Source of the DNA: Burkholderia anthina
GTDB lineage: Bacteria; Pseudomonadota; Gammaproteobacteria; Burkholderiales; Burkholderiaceae
Assembly: GCF_902498995.1 (NCBI RefSeq)
Contig: NZ_CABVLY010000026.1
Location: forward strand, 50,172 to 114,171
Length of the DNA: 64,000 nucleotides
Direction: 5' to 3'
The notes under the pieces were generated by a model. It ran no database searches, was not told where the DNA came from, and saw nothing but the letters and a program-made list of their open reading frames with translations. The position numbers and the translations under genes were made by a program. This document shows, piece after piece, positions 56,566-64,000 of this stretch; positions within the stretch are counted from its first letter, which is position 1, and every line of letters starts with the position of its first letter.

Positions 56566-56994
56566 TCAGAACGTGAAATTCTTCAGCGCGTCGGGCATGC
56601 CCTGCGCCATCGCTGCCTGCTCCTTCGCGATGTAGGTCTGCGAATCCCACAGCTCGAAGTGACTACCCATTCCCAACAACATGACTTCCTTTTCCAGTCC
56701 GGCTGCCATTCGCAGCTCGGGCGATACAAGAATCCGGCCCGCGCTGTCGAGATCGACATCCATCGCATTCCCGAGAAAAATCCGCCGCCACCAATGTGCG
56801 TCCATCGGCAGCGCGGCGATCTTGGCGCGGAATACTTCCCATTCAGGGCGTGGAAACAGCAACAGGCAGCCGTCCGGGTGCTTGGTCACAGTCACCCGTC
56901 CTTCTGCCTGTCCTTGCAGCGCTTCGCGATAGCGAGCCGGCACCGACATCCGCCCTTTCGCATCGAGCGTCAGCGCCGACGCCCCTTGGAACAC
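56566..56994 (-). CDS. mraZ: Transcriptional regulator MraZ
   Basis: 142 residues with two SpoVT/AbrB-like domains; in E. coli it represses its own promoter and the dcw cluster. I start at the GTG at 56994 because the protein then begins MFQGASALTLDAKGRMSVP; an upstream ATG adds 11 residues not seen in relatives. The boxes it should bind lie about 70-110 bp upstream. Confidence 0.95.
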   Translation of the reverse strand: MFQGASALTLDAKGRMSVPARYREALQGQAEGRVTVTKHPDGCLLLFPRPEWEVFRAKIAALPMDAHWWRRIFLGNAMDVDLDSAGRILVSPELRMAAGLEKEVMLLGMGSHFELWDSQTYIAKEQAAMAQGMPDALKNFTF

Positions 56995-57063
56995 TTTTCC
57001 GCTCTCCCGTTCAGGGCACCGAAGCACCCGCTCAATGCTCAGAATTTAGCCGGAATAGCCCGC

Positions 57064-57103
57064 CAAATCACACAAAAATACACTTTCTCACACTGTCTCC
57101 CAC
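57064..57103 (-). promoter_or_regulatory. mraZ: Four phased MraZ boxes
   Basis: On the minus strand GTGGGAG, GTGTGAG, GTGTATT and GTGTGAT start at exactly 10-bp steps. E. coli MraZ binds TGGGN repeats with 5-nt spacers (10-bp period); the first unit here is a match and the rest vary. They begin at the -10 of the promoter and run downstream of the expected start point. Confidence 0.75.
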
Positions 57104-57130
57104 TTTAGAGGAAGGGTTTGGCACGGTCAA
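57102..57130 (-). promoter_or_regulatory. mraZ: Predicted promoter of mraZ and the dcw cluster
   Basis: TTGACC (57130-57125), a 17-bp spacer and TAAAGT (57107-57102) on the minus strand. Start point near 57095, leaving a leader of about 100 nt. Confidence 0.7.
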
Positions 57131-57380
57131 GGGAGCGGCCCGGTTTTTTGACGAATTTTGTTAGTTAGAACAAGGACTTACGCGAACATGCTCATGCGGC
57201 CCCTCATTCCAAAAACCGTTATAAATGAATGAGCTAGTGCAACTTGTGAAGGTGATACGTGAGAAAGGCGGGCCAGACTGGCGTTCGGACGGGGCTTTCG
57301 GGGGCGGGAAAACGCGGAAAAAACGGGCGGTATCGGGGACGGCGGACCGGGGCGGCGTCGTGCGCCGCCCGGCCCAAATC

Positions 57381-58007
57381 TCAGAGATAGTACGCAGTGC
57401 TCGTCATGACTTTCGACGCGGCGCGCATCAGCATGCGCGCGGGCAGCGGCAGTTCGATTCCGCCGGCGTCGGTCGCGGCCTTGCCGTGTTTCTCCTCGTC
57501 GGCACGCATCTGCTCGACGATCGCGCGCGACGCCGTGTCGCTCACTGGCAGCTCGGACAGATGAGAGTCGAGGTGGCTCTCGACCTGCCGCTCGGTTTCC
57601 GCCATGAAGCCGAGGCTGACCTTGTCACCCAGCGTACCGGCTGCCACGCCGATCGCGAGCGCGCCGACGTACCACAGCGGGTTGAGCATGCTCGGGCGCG
57701 AATCGAGTTCCTTCAGCCGATGCGCGGTCCATGCGAGATGATCCTCCTCCTCGCGCGCGGCTTCCTCGAACATCGCCTTCGACGACGACGAGCGCGCGGT
57801 CAGCTTCTGCGCCTGGTAGAGCGCCTGCGCGCACACCTCGCCGACATGATTCACGCGCATGAGTCCGGCAGCATGCGTGCGCTCCGCGGGCGTGAGTTCG
57901 CCGGCCGGCGCCTCCGCCGGCACGGGCACGGCGCGGCTCATCCGGCTCACGCCGGTCAACGATCGCAGGCCGCGATCGAATTCGCTGATCAGTTCATCCA
58001 ACACCAT
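57381..58007 (-). CDS. coq7: Demethoxyubiquinone hydroxylase (Coq7)
   Basis: 208-residue ferritin-like diiron hydroxylase of ubiquinone synthesis. Diiron ligands come from NHVGEVCAQ, EEEDHLAW and RADEEKHG. Start at 58007 (MVLDELISEFDRGL), preceded by AGGAGA. Runs toward the dcw cluster but is separated by the control region. Confidence 0.94.
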   Translation of the reverse strand: MVLDELISEFDRGLRSLTGVSRMSRAVPVPAEAPAGELTPAERTHAAGLMRVNHVGEVCAQALYQAQKLTARSSSSKAMFEEAAREEEDHLAWTAHRLKELDSRPSMLNPLWYVGALAIGVAAGTLGDKVSLGFMAETERQVESHLDSHLSELPVSDTASRAIVEQMRADEEKHGKAATDAGGIELPLPARMLMRAASKVMTSTAYYL

Positions 58008-58287
58008 CCTGTTTCTCCTGGCTGCGTGCGCTGCCGCGGACGGCAAGGACACGTGTTCCGCTGCGTAACCGACTTGATTATTCAGCGGAAATTGCGGTTA
58101 ACCCGTGATTTTAACCATTGTTGCATAAAGGAAACATGGCGACCTTGAGGTGCGGCATTTCGCTTTGTGGCAAAAAACGGTTTTGCTACATTACGTGCGA
58201 CTTCTTGTGAAGTTGATGGGGCCCGTCAACACAACATAACTATCCGCCCCGCCAAAAAATAATTCAGTGATTCTTGGAGATCCGTTA
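58008..58287. promoter_or_regulatory. coq7-porin divergent region
   Basis: 280 bp, AT-richer than its surroundings, holding both promoters. I could not assign clear hexamers. The porin 5' leader is likely long and AT-rich (AAAAAATAATTC before the ribosome-binding site), as for many porin mRNAs regulated by small RNAs, but no such site can be shown here. Confidence 0.5.
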
Positions 58288-59445
58288 ATGAAAAAGTCGC
58301 TTCTTGCGCTCGTCGCGCTGGGCGCGTTTGCTGGCGCAGCCCATGCGCAAAGCAGCGTGACGCTTTACGGCATCATCGATGAAGGTTTCATCTTCAACAA
58401 CAACGCCAAGGGCGGCCACCTCTACGGCCTGTCGAGCGGCGTGCTGCAAGGCAGCCGCTTCGGCCTGCGCGGAACCGAAGATCTGGGCAGCGGCCTGAAG
58501 GCGATCTTCGTGCTCGAAAACGGTTTCGACGTCAACTCCGGCAAGCTCGGCCAGGGCGGCCTGATGTTCGGCCGTCAAGCTTACGTCGGCCTGTCGAGCC
58601 AATACGGTACGGTCACGCTGGGTCGTCAGTACGACTCCGTCGTCGACTTCGTCGGCCCGCTCGAGGCAGGCGACCAGTGGGGCGGCTATATCGCTGCACA
58701 CCCGGGCGACCTCGACAACTTCAACAACGCTTATCGCGTAAACAACGCGGTCAAGTTCACGAGCCAGAACTACGGCGGCTTCTCGTTCGGCGGCCTGTAC
58801 AGCTTCGGCGGTCAAGCCGGCCAGTTCTCGAAGAACCAGGTCTGGTCGCTCGGCGCCGGCTACAACAACGGCCCGCTGGTCTTGGGCGTCGGCTACTTGA
58901 ACGCACGCACGCCGGGCAACTTCGGCGGCATGTTCAACAACGGTTCGTCGGCTGCAACGACGGCCGTGTCGTCGCCGGTCTACGGCGCATATGCGAACAA
59001 CGCGAACACGTACCAGGTCATCGGTGCAGGCGGCGCGTACACGTTCGGTGCAGCGACGATCGGTGCGACGTACTCGAACATCAAGTTCAAGGGCTTCTCG
59101 GCCGGCCAGTTCGTGAACCAGACCGCGACGTTCAACAACGGCGAAATCAACTTCAAGTATCAGTTGACCCCGGCGTTGATCCTCGGTGCAGCGTACGACT
59201 ACACGCAAGGCAGCAAGATCGACGGCGCGTCGGCTGCCAAATACCATCAAGGCTCGGCGGGCATCGACTACTTCCTGTCGAAGCGCACGGACGTCTACGT
59301 GATCGGCGTGTATCAGCATGCATCGGGCAACGCGCTCGACGCGAACGGCAACGTCATCAAGGCGACGGCTTCGATCAACGGCCTCGACCCGTCGACCACG
59401 AGCAACCAGGTCGCAGCGCGCGTCGGCATCCGTCACAAGTTCTAA
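58288..59445 (+). CDS. Gram-negative general porin (OpcP-like)
   Basis: 385 residues. Signal peptide of 20 residues (cleaved after AHA), then a 16-strand trimeric porin barrel of the Porin_4 type opening SSVTLYGIIDEGF and ending GIRHKF, whose terminal Phe is the BAM sorting signal. Allows passive uptake of small solutes. Start ATG at 58288 after GGAGA. Codon use is more optimal than neighbours, consistent with high expression. Confidence 0.93.
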   Translation: MKKSLLALVALGAFAGAAHAQSSVTLYGIIDEGFIFNNNAKGGHLYGLSSGVLQGSRFGLRGTEDLGSGLKAIFVLENGFDVNSGKLGQGGLMFGRQAYVGLSSQYGTVTLGRQYDSVVDFVGPLEAGDQWGGYIAAHPGDLDNFNNAYRVNNAVKFTSQNYGGFSFGGLYSFGGQAGQFSKNQVWSLGAGYNNGPLVLGVGYLNARTPGNFGGMFNNGSSAATTAVSSPVYGAYANNANTYQVIGAGGAYTFGAATIGATYSNIKFKGFSAGQFVNQTATFNNGEINFKYQLTPALILGAAYDYTQGSKIDGASAAKYHQGSAGIDYFLSKRTDVYVIGVYQHASGNALDANGNVIKATASINGLDPSTTSNQVAARVGIRHKF

Positions 59446-59476
59446 TCAGCTTGCCTGACAAGCCGCAGCATATTGA

Positions 59477-59499
59477 AGGCGCCTTCGGGCGCCTTTTTC
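59477..59499 (+). terminator. Terminator of the porin gene
   Basis: AAGGCGCC-TTCG-GGCGCCTT, a UUCG-tetraloop hairpin followed by T residues. Confidence 0.93.
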
Positions 59500-59575
59500 T
59501 TTTGCGGTCCGAAAGTCTGAAGCGGCGCTCGGGGTGCGTCTCGCGGATGCCGGGCTCGTTCATTCGACGTCGGTG

Positions 59576-61249
59576 TTACGCGCGGCCGTCGCGCAGTTCG
59601 CGCCGCAGGATCTTGCCGACGTTCGTCTTCGGCAGCTCGGTGCGGAACTCGACGAGTTTCGGACGCTTGTAGCCGGTGAGCCGCTCCTTGCAGTACGCGA
59701 GGATGTCCTTGTCGGTGAGTGCCGGGTCCTTCTTCACGACAAACAGCTTCACGGCTTCGCCCGAGTGCTCGTCCGGTACGCCGACGGCCGCCACCTCGAA
59801 TACGCCCGGGTGCGACGCCACCACATCCTCGACCTCGTTCGGATACACGTTGAAGCCGGATACGAGGATCATGTCCTTCTTCCGGTCGACGATCTTCACG
59901 TAACCGCGCGTGTCCATCACGCCGACATCGCCCGTCTTGAAGAAACCGTCCGGGAACATGACCTTCGCGGTTTCGTCCGGCCGATTCCAGTAGCCGGCCA
60001 TGACCTGCGGCCCGCGGATGCAAATCTCGCCGGGTTCGCCGAGCGCGACGTCGTTACCCGCGTCGTCGCGAATCGCAACCTCGGTCGACGGCAGCGGCAG
60101 GCCGATCGTCCCGCTATACTCGGTCGCCGTCACGGGGTTGCAAGTCGCCACCGGCGACGTTTCCGACAAGCCGTACCCTTCGACGATCGCGGTATGGGTC
60201 TTCTCGTACCAGCGCTTCGCGACGCCTTCCTGGATCGCCATGCCGCCACCGTTGGCGATCACGAGCTTCGACAGGTCGAGCTGGTTGAATTCGGGATGAT
60301 TCAGCAGCGCGTTGTACAGCGTGTTGACGGCCGGAATCGTCGAAATCTGGTACCCCTTCAACTCCTTGATCATGCCGCCGATGTCGCGCGGATTCGGGAT
60401 CAGGATCCCCATGCCGCCCGTGCGCATCGTCAAGAAGCCGCAGACGGTCAATGCGAACACGTGATAAAGCGGCAGCGCGACAACCGTCACGAACTGCTTT
60501 ACGTCGGGGTACTTCTCGTGGGCGGGATGGTGCCACGCGCCGGCCTGCAGCACGTTCGACACGATGTTCCGGTGCAGCAGCGTCGCGCCCTTCGCGACAC
60601 CCGTCGTACCGCCCGTGTACTGCAGGAACGCGACGTCGTCGGGGCCGAGCTTCTGCGGCTTGAACGTCTGCCGCGCGCCTTCCGACAGTGCGGCCTTGAA
60701 GCGCGTAAACGACGGAAGCTGCCAGGCCGGCACCATCTTCTTCACGTTGCGCACGACGTAGTTGACGAGCCAGCCCTTGATGCCCAGCAGATCGCCCATC
60801 GACGCAACCACGACATGCTTGACCGCGGTATTCGCGATGACGGCCTGAAGCGTCGCCGCGAAGTTCTCGAGGATGACGATCGCTTCCGCCCCGCTGTCCT
60901 TCAGTTGGTGTTCGAGTTCACGCGGCGTATAGAGCGGGTTCACGTTGACGACGGTGTAGCCCGCGCGAAGCACCGCGACGATCGCCACCGGATACTGCAG
61001 CACGTTCGGCATCATGAGCGCGACGCGCGCGCCGCGTTTCAGACCGCGCGACTGCAGCCACGCGCCGAACTGGCGCGACAACGCGTCGAGTTCGCCATAC
61101 GTGATGCTCTTGCCCATGCAGACGAACGCCTTGCGGTCGCGGTACTGCCGGAAGCTTTCGTCGAGGAGATCCGGGATGGATGGATACGGAGACGCGTCAA
61201 TTTCGGCTGGAACGCCGGGTGGGTACGATTTCAGCCAAATTTTGTCCAT
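59576..61249 (-). CDS. fadD: Long-chain fatty-acid--CoA ligase
   Basis: 557-residue adenylate-forming enzyme activating fatty acids to acyl-CoA for beta-oxidation or lipids. AMP-binding motif YTGGTTGVAKGA near 212-223; the later GYGLSETSP and the C-terminal hinge DRKKDMILVSGFNVYPNEVE fit FadD. A perfect 18-bp palindrome lies about 100 bp upstream. Confidence 0.93.
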   Translation of the reverse strand: MDKIWLKSYPPGVPAEIDASPYPSIPDLLDESFRQYRDRKAFVCMGKSITYGELDALSRQFGAWLQSRGLKRGARVALMMPNVLQYPVAIVAVLRAGYTVVNVNPLYTPRELEHQLKDSGAEAIVILENFAATLQAVIANTAVKHVVVASMGDLLGIKGWLVNYVVRNVKKMVPAWQLPSFTRFKAALSEGARQTFKPQKLGPDDVAFLQYTGGTTGVAKGATLLHRNIVSNVLQAGAWHHPAHEKYPDVKQFVTVVALPLYHVFALTVCGFLTMRTGGMGILIPNPRDIGGMIKELKGYQISTIPAVNTLYNALLNHPEFNQLDLSKLVIANGGGMAIQEGVAKRWYEKTHTAIVEGYGLSETSPVATCNPVTATEYSGTIGLPLPSTEVAIRDDAGNDVALGEPGEICIRGPQVMAGYWNRPDETAKVMFPDGFFKTGDVGVMDTRGYVKIVDRKKDMILVSGFNVYPNEVEDVVASHPGVFEVAAVGVPDEHSGEAVKLFVVKKDPALTDKDILAYCKERLTGYKRPKLVEFRTELPKTNVGKILRRELRDGRA

Positions 61250-61349
61250 GCCGCGCGTCTCCTCACAGATTTTCGAATGGTCGTGCTAAAACGCATCGTA
61301 GCGGCTCGCCCGTCCAGAAACAACAGGGTTAGATGCCCACTTCGAACTT

Positions 61350-61367
61350 TCAGACGAATTCGTCTGA
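61350..61367. promoter_or_regulatory. 18-bp perfect palindrome upstream of fadD
   Basis: TCAGACGAATTCGTCTGA, between the oxidoreductase stop (61386) and fadD. Its size and symmetry suit a TetR-type repressor operator; it could instead be a weak hairpin at the end of the oxidoreductase transcript. Confidence 0.55.
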
Positions 61368-61385
61368 TCATACGCATAAATCCGG

Positions 61386-63461
61386 TCAAGTCCGCTCTAC
61401 TTCCACAAGACAATCGTAAAACGTCGCCGAATTGCCGAGATCGGTCAAAGCCTGACTCGTCACTTCATTTGCGTTCCGGCCGTCCGGCGAGAGCTTCTTC
61501 CACCAGATCGACAACCCGACGACGAGTCCAGCACGCGCGCGATCGGTCACCCGCGCGAGCGCCTGCATCGATCCGCGGTCGTTGAAGACGCGGACGAGGT
61601 CGCCGTCGCCGATATCGCGCGCGTCGGCGTCGGTCGGATGGATATCGAGATGCGGTTGGCCTTCCGTGTTGCGCAGGCTGTCCACGTTCACGAACGTGCT
61701 GTTCAGGAAGTGCCGGGCCGGCGGCGAAATCATCGCGAGCGGATAGCGGGCGGCGAGTTCCGGCGCTGCTTCCTTCGATTCGAAGGGCGGCAGGTAGTCC
61801 GGCACCGGATCCATGCCCATCTGCTCGAGCCGTGCGCTGTAGAACTCGCACTTGCCGGACGGCGTGCGGAAGCCGCCGTTCGCGAACGGCGCGTCCGCCA
61901 CGTTGAGCTTGAGCCACCCGGCGCGCTTCAGTGTGTCCCAGTCGCTGTCGAGCGCGGGGTCATCCCAACGAAGTGCCGCGCGCGCGATGTCTTCGTCACT
62001 GTGATAAAGCGCGGGCTCGTCGAGCCCCATGCTGCGCGCGATCCCGCGAAAGATCTCGGTGTTCGGCCGCGCGTCGCCCACCGGCGCAATCGCGGGCAGA
62101 TTCGCCATCACGTAGGTGTGACCGTACGATTTGTGGACGTCGAGATGTTCGAGCTGCGTCGTAGCCGGCAACACAATGTCGGCGAAATCGACCGTATCTG
62201 TCCTGAAATGCTCGAGAACGACGGTGAACAGATCTTCTCGTGCGAAACCCGCCGCGACCTTCGACGAGTCCGGCGCGACAGCCACCGGATTCGAGTTGTA
62301 GACGATCACCGCTTCGACCTTCGGGCCGAACGTTGTGTCGCCCGGATGCAGTAGCGCGTCGCCGATCGCGTTCATGTTGATGATGCGCGGCAGTTTGTGC
62401 GGCCATCCGGGCATCAGATCGGGGCGCAGCAGCGCCGCCTGATTGACCGGCGCGGATTCCGACGACGACAGCAGCAACCCGCCTGCCCGATCTCGCCATG
62501 CGCCCGTCAGCGCGGGCAGGCTCGCGATCGCGCGCACGGCGTTGCCGCCGCCGCGCACGCGCTGCATGCCGTAATTGAGGCGAATCGATGCCTTGCGGGT
62601 CGCGCCGTAACGACGCGCGAGTTCGACGAGCTCCGACGCGTCGATACCGCAGATCTGCGCGACGCGCTCCGGCGGATAGGACAAGGCTCGCGCCTTGAGT
62701 GCATCGAAGCCGAGCGTATGCTGCGCGATGTAGTCGTGATCGAGCAGATCCTCGGTGATCAGCACGTGCATCATGCCGAGCGCGAAGGCTCCGTCGGTGC
62801 CCGGTTTCAACGCAATGTGCTGATGGCACTTTTCGGCCGTCAGCGAGCGATAGGGGTCGATCGCGACCAGGCGTGCGCCGCGACGCTTGGCTTCCTGCGC
62901 CCGAGTCCAGAAATGCAGGCTCGATGCGATCGGATTGGCGCCCCAGATCAGGATCAGTTCGCTTTCCTCGAAATGCTCGAGATGCATCCCGACGCTGCCA
63001 CCGTACGTGTAGCGCAGGCCCGCCGCACCGGCCGCCGCGCAGATCGTACGCTCGAGCCGGGAGGCACCGAGTTTGTGGAAGAATCGCTGCGCGATGCCTT
63101 CGCCCTGCACGAGCCCCATCGTTCCCGCGTAGCTGTACGGCACGATCGCCTCCGGCGCGCGCGCGGAGATTTCCCCGAGGCGGCGACCGATTTCGTCGAA
63201 TGCTTCGCTCCAGCTGATCGGCACGAAGCGCCCTTCCCCCTTCGCACCGACACGCTTGAGCGGAACGGTGAGGCGATCCGGATGATGGACGCGGTCAGCG
63301 TATCGACTGACTTTCGTGCACAACACGCCTTGCGTGGGCGGATGATCCGGATCGCCCGTGACCTTGATCGCCTTGCCGTTCTCGACGGTCACGCGCATTG
63401 CGCATGTATCCGGGCAATCGTGAGGGCAAACGGCCCGGGCTATCTGGGTGGCGGCGTTCAT
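61386..63461 (-). CDS. Molybdopterin-dependent oxidoreductase (DMSO reductase superfamily)
   Basis: 691 residues, with an N-terminal 4Fe-4S site from Cys12, Cys16, Cys20 and Cys48 (CPHDCPDTC...GVLCTK), molybdopterin-binding domains, and a C-terminal dinucleotide-binding domain (RNTEGQPHLDIHPTDA). Cys141 lies where this superfamily often places its Mo ligand. No Tat signal, so cytoplasmic. No partner subunits are adjacent. The substrate is unknown; formate and S/N-oxide are options. Confidence 0.88.
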   Translation of the reverse strand: MNAATQIARAVCPHDCPDTCAMRVTVENGKAIKVTGDPDHPPTQGVLCTKVSRYADRVHHPDRLTVPLKRVGAKGEGRFVPISWSEAFDEIGRRLGEISARAPEAIVPYSYAGTMGLVQGEGIAQRFFHKLGASRLERTICAAAGAAGLRYTYGGSVGMHLEHFEESELILIWGANPIASSLHFWTRAQEAKRRGARLVAIDPYRSLTAEKCHQHIALKPGTDGAFALGMMHVLITEDLLDHDYIAQHTLGFDALKARALSYPPERVAQICGIDASELVELARRYGATRKASIRLNYGMQRVRGGGNAVRAIASLPALTGAWRDRAGGLLLSSSESAPVNQAALLRPDLMPGWPHKLPRIINMNAIGDALLHPGDTTFGPKVEAVIVYNSNPVAVAPDSSKVAAGFAREDLFTVVLEHFRTDTVDFADIVLPATTQLEHLDVHKSYGHTYVMANLPAIAPVGDARPNTEIFRGIARSMGLDEPALYHSDEDIARAALRWDDPALDSDWDTLKRAGWLKLNVADAPFANGGFRTPSGKCEFYSARLEQMGMDPVPDYLPPFESKEAAPELAARYPLAMISPPARHFLNSTFVNVDSLRNTEGQPHLDIHPTDADARDIGDGDLVRVFNDRGSMQALARVTDRARAGLVVGLSIWWKKLSPDGRNANEVTSQALTDLGNSATFYDCLVEVERT

Positions 63462-63904
63462 CGTTATGGGTGCGGGGATGGAGATTCGCGAATTTTACGT
63501 GGCCGTGCCGAATAAGGCTTCATTTCGCACGGATTTCCGGTCTGTTTTGCGAAAAAGCGGAATGGGGGAATGGTTGATCTCGACGCGGCGTCGATAGACT
63601 GGTGCGGCAATATCGACGGATGAATACATGACGAAGGGTGCCGGCGAGTTGCCTCGGCGAGCCCGGTGCATTGCCTTTTTGGGCGTTTTTTGGGCGCAAA
63701 TGTACGGAGATATGCGTAGAAACAGCGCAGGACGCGCTGGATGCACCCGTGATGGTGCTGTTGGCTTCGCGAGATGTAGCTGCGCGCATGGGCAACGCCG
63801 CGAACGGTTGTATGAGGTGTGGCTTGGCGGGCACCCCTGCTTGGGCGGCATTTGAAGGCCGAATCGCCTCCGCACCGTCGGCATGCATTTCCGGTCACGC
63901 AAAT
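63462..63904. other. Gene-free stretch between the oxidoreductase and the rRNA operon end
   Basis: 443 bp with no convincing gene. Open frames on both strands (the longest is 144 codons on the minus strand) have odd composition and no known motifs or ribosome-binding sites. It should contain the oxidoreductase promoter; a TAAAAT lies near 63496-63501 on the minus strand without a good -35. Confidence 0.5.
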
Positions 63905-63936
63905 GCAAAAACCCCCGCCTTTTGGGCGGGGGTTCT
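63905..63936 (-). terminator. rRNA operon terminator
   Basis: On the minus strand AACCCCCGCC pairs with GGCGGGGGTT around a 5-nt loop, then T residues, 11 bp beyond the 5S 3' end. Confidence 0.88.
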
Positions 63937-63946
63937 CGGCTTAGGG

Positions 63947-64000
63947 AGCCTGACGATTACCTACTTTCACACGGGTATCCGCACTATCATCGGCGTAGAG
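63947..64000 (-). rRNA. rrf: 5S rRNA, 3' part (5' end outside window)
   Basis: The complement of the last 54 bases reads like the 3' half of Burkholderia 5S rRNA, ending GTGAAAGTAGGTAATCGTCA followed by GGCT. The rest of 5S, and probably 23S and 16S, lie off the right edge, transcribed leftward. Confidence 0.93.

Larger units (their letters stand above)
56995..57380 (-). promoter_or_regulatory. Control region of the dcw cluster
   Basis: 386 bp between coq7 and mraZ. It contains the mraZ promoter and MraZ boxes (below). Near coq7 a long GC hairpin CCGGGCGGCG/CGCCGCCCCGG lies at about 57347-57372 without an adjacent T-tract, possibly ending coq7 transcription. No other gene is evident. Confidence 0.65.

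Noticed and set aside
63628..63855. 75-codon plus-strand open frame near the right edge
   Set aside because: No ribosome-binding site and no recognisable sequence family.
63464..63898. 144-codon minus-strand open frame near the right edge
   Set aside because: Three overlapping frames are open here, none with a ribosome-binding site or known motif; composition looks random.

Overview
The window is about 64 kb of GC-rich DNA from a Burkholderia-type betaproteobacterial chromosome, most likely a Burkholderia cepacia complex relative. The pointers are the high GC at third codon positions, the protein sequences, the gene order (ampD-ccsA/ffh, rppH/proB/obgE, pilBCD-coaE-zapD-yacG, argJ-secA-dciA-lpxC-ftsZ and a full dcw cluster) and a typical Burkholderia 5S rRNA 3' end at the right edge. 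It is core, housekeeping chromosome. I see no integrase, transposase, prophage, CRISPR array, toxin-antitoxin pair or defence island.

Layout. 1-5.5 kb, plus strand: the 3' part of accC, prmA, a zinc-ribbon/DUF3426 membrane protein, tpx, a PfkB-family kinase and a glycine-zipper lipoprotein. 5.7-13.7 kb, minus strand: a Lys/Ala-repeat histone H1-like protein, nrdB and nrdA (class Ia ribonucleotide reductase) behind a promoter with paired NrdR boxes, ampD, a small zinc-finger membrane protein and a CcsA-like cytochrome c assembly protein. 13.8-24.2 kb, mixed strands: ffh, a purine phosphoribosyltransferase, marC family, proS, rppH, a CNP1-like lipoprotein, proB, obgE, rpmA, rplU, ispB. 24.3-31.1 kb, plus strand: tRNA-Pro(CGG), a CorC/HlyC-type CBS protein, pilB-pilC-pilD, coaE, zapD, yacG. 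31.2-36.7 kb, minus strand: mutT, a DUF815 ATPase, argJ, secA. dciA (plus) then faces lpxC (minus), followed by a Prx5-type peroxiredoxin.

39.4-57 kb, minus strand, is a complete division and cell wall (dcw) cluster in transcription order mraZ-rsmH-ftsL-ftsI-murE-murF-mraY-murD-ftsW-murG-murC-ddlB-ftsQ-ftsA-ftsZ. Most junctions are 4-bp ATGA overlaps or short gaps. It starts at a sigma70-like promoter beside four 10-bp-phased MraZ-type boxes. 57.4-63.5 kb holds coq7, an outer-membrane porin, fadD and a stand-alone molybdopterin oxidoreductase. The right edge is the 3' end of a minus-strand 5S rRNA gene with its terminator.

The most unusual signals lie between genes. Two related hairpin elements in the dcw cluster share a 15-nt loop while their 10-bp arms differ in sequence but still pair perfectly, and one supplies the murC Shine-Dalgarno. 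The ftsW-murG junction carries a 26-bp duplication that keeps a fossil ftsW stop over the murG start. The nrdA control region has one NrdR box on the -10 and the second about three turns away. An 18-bp perfect palindrome lies upstream of fadD. I do not see a complete undescribed multi-gene system here.
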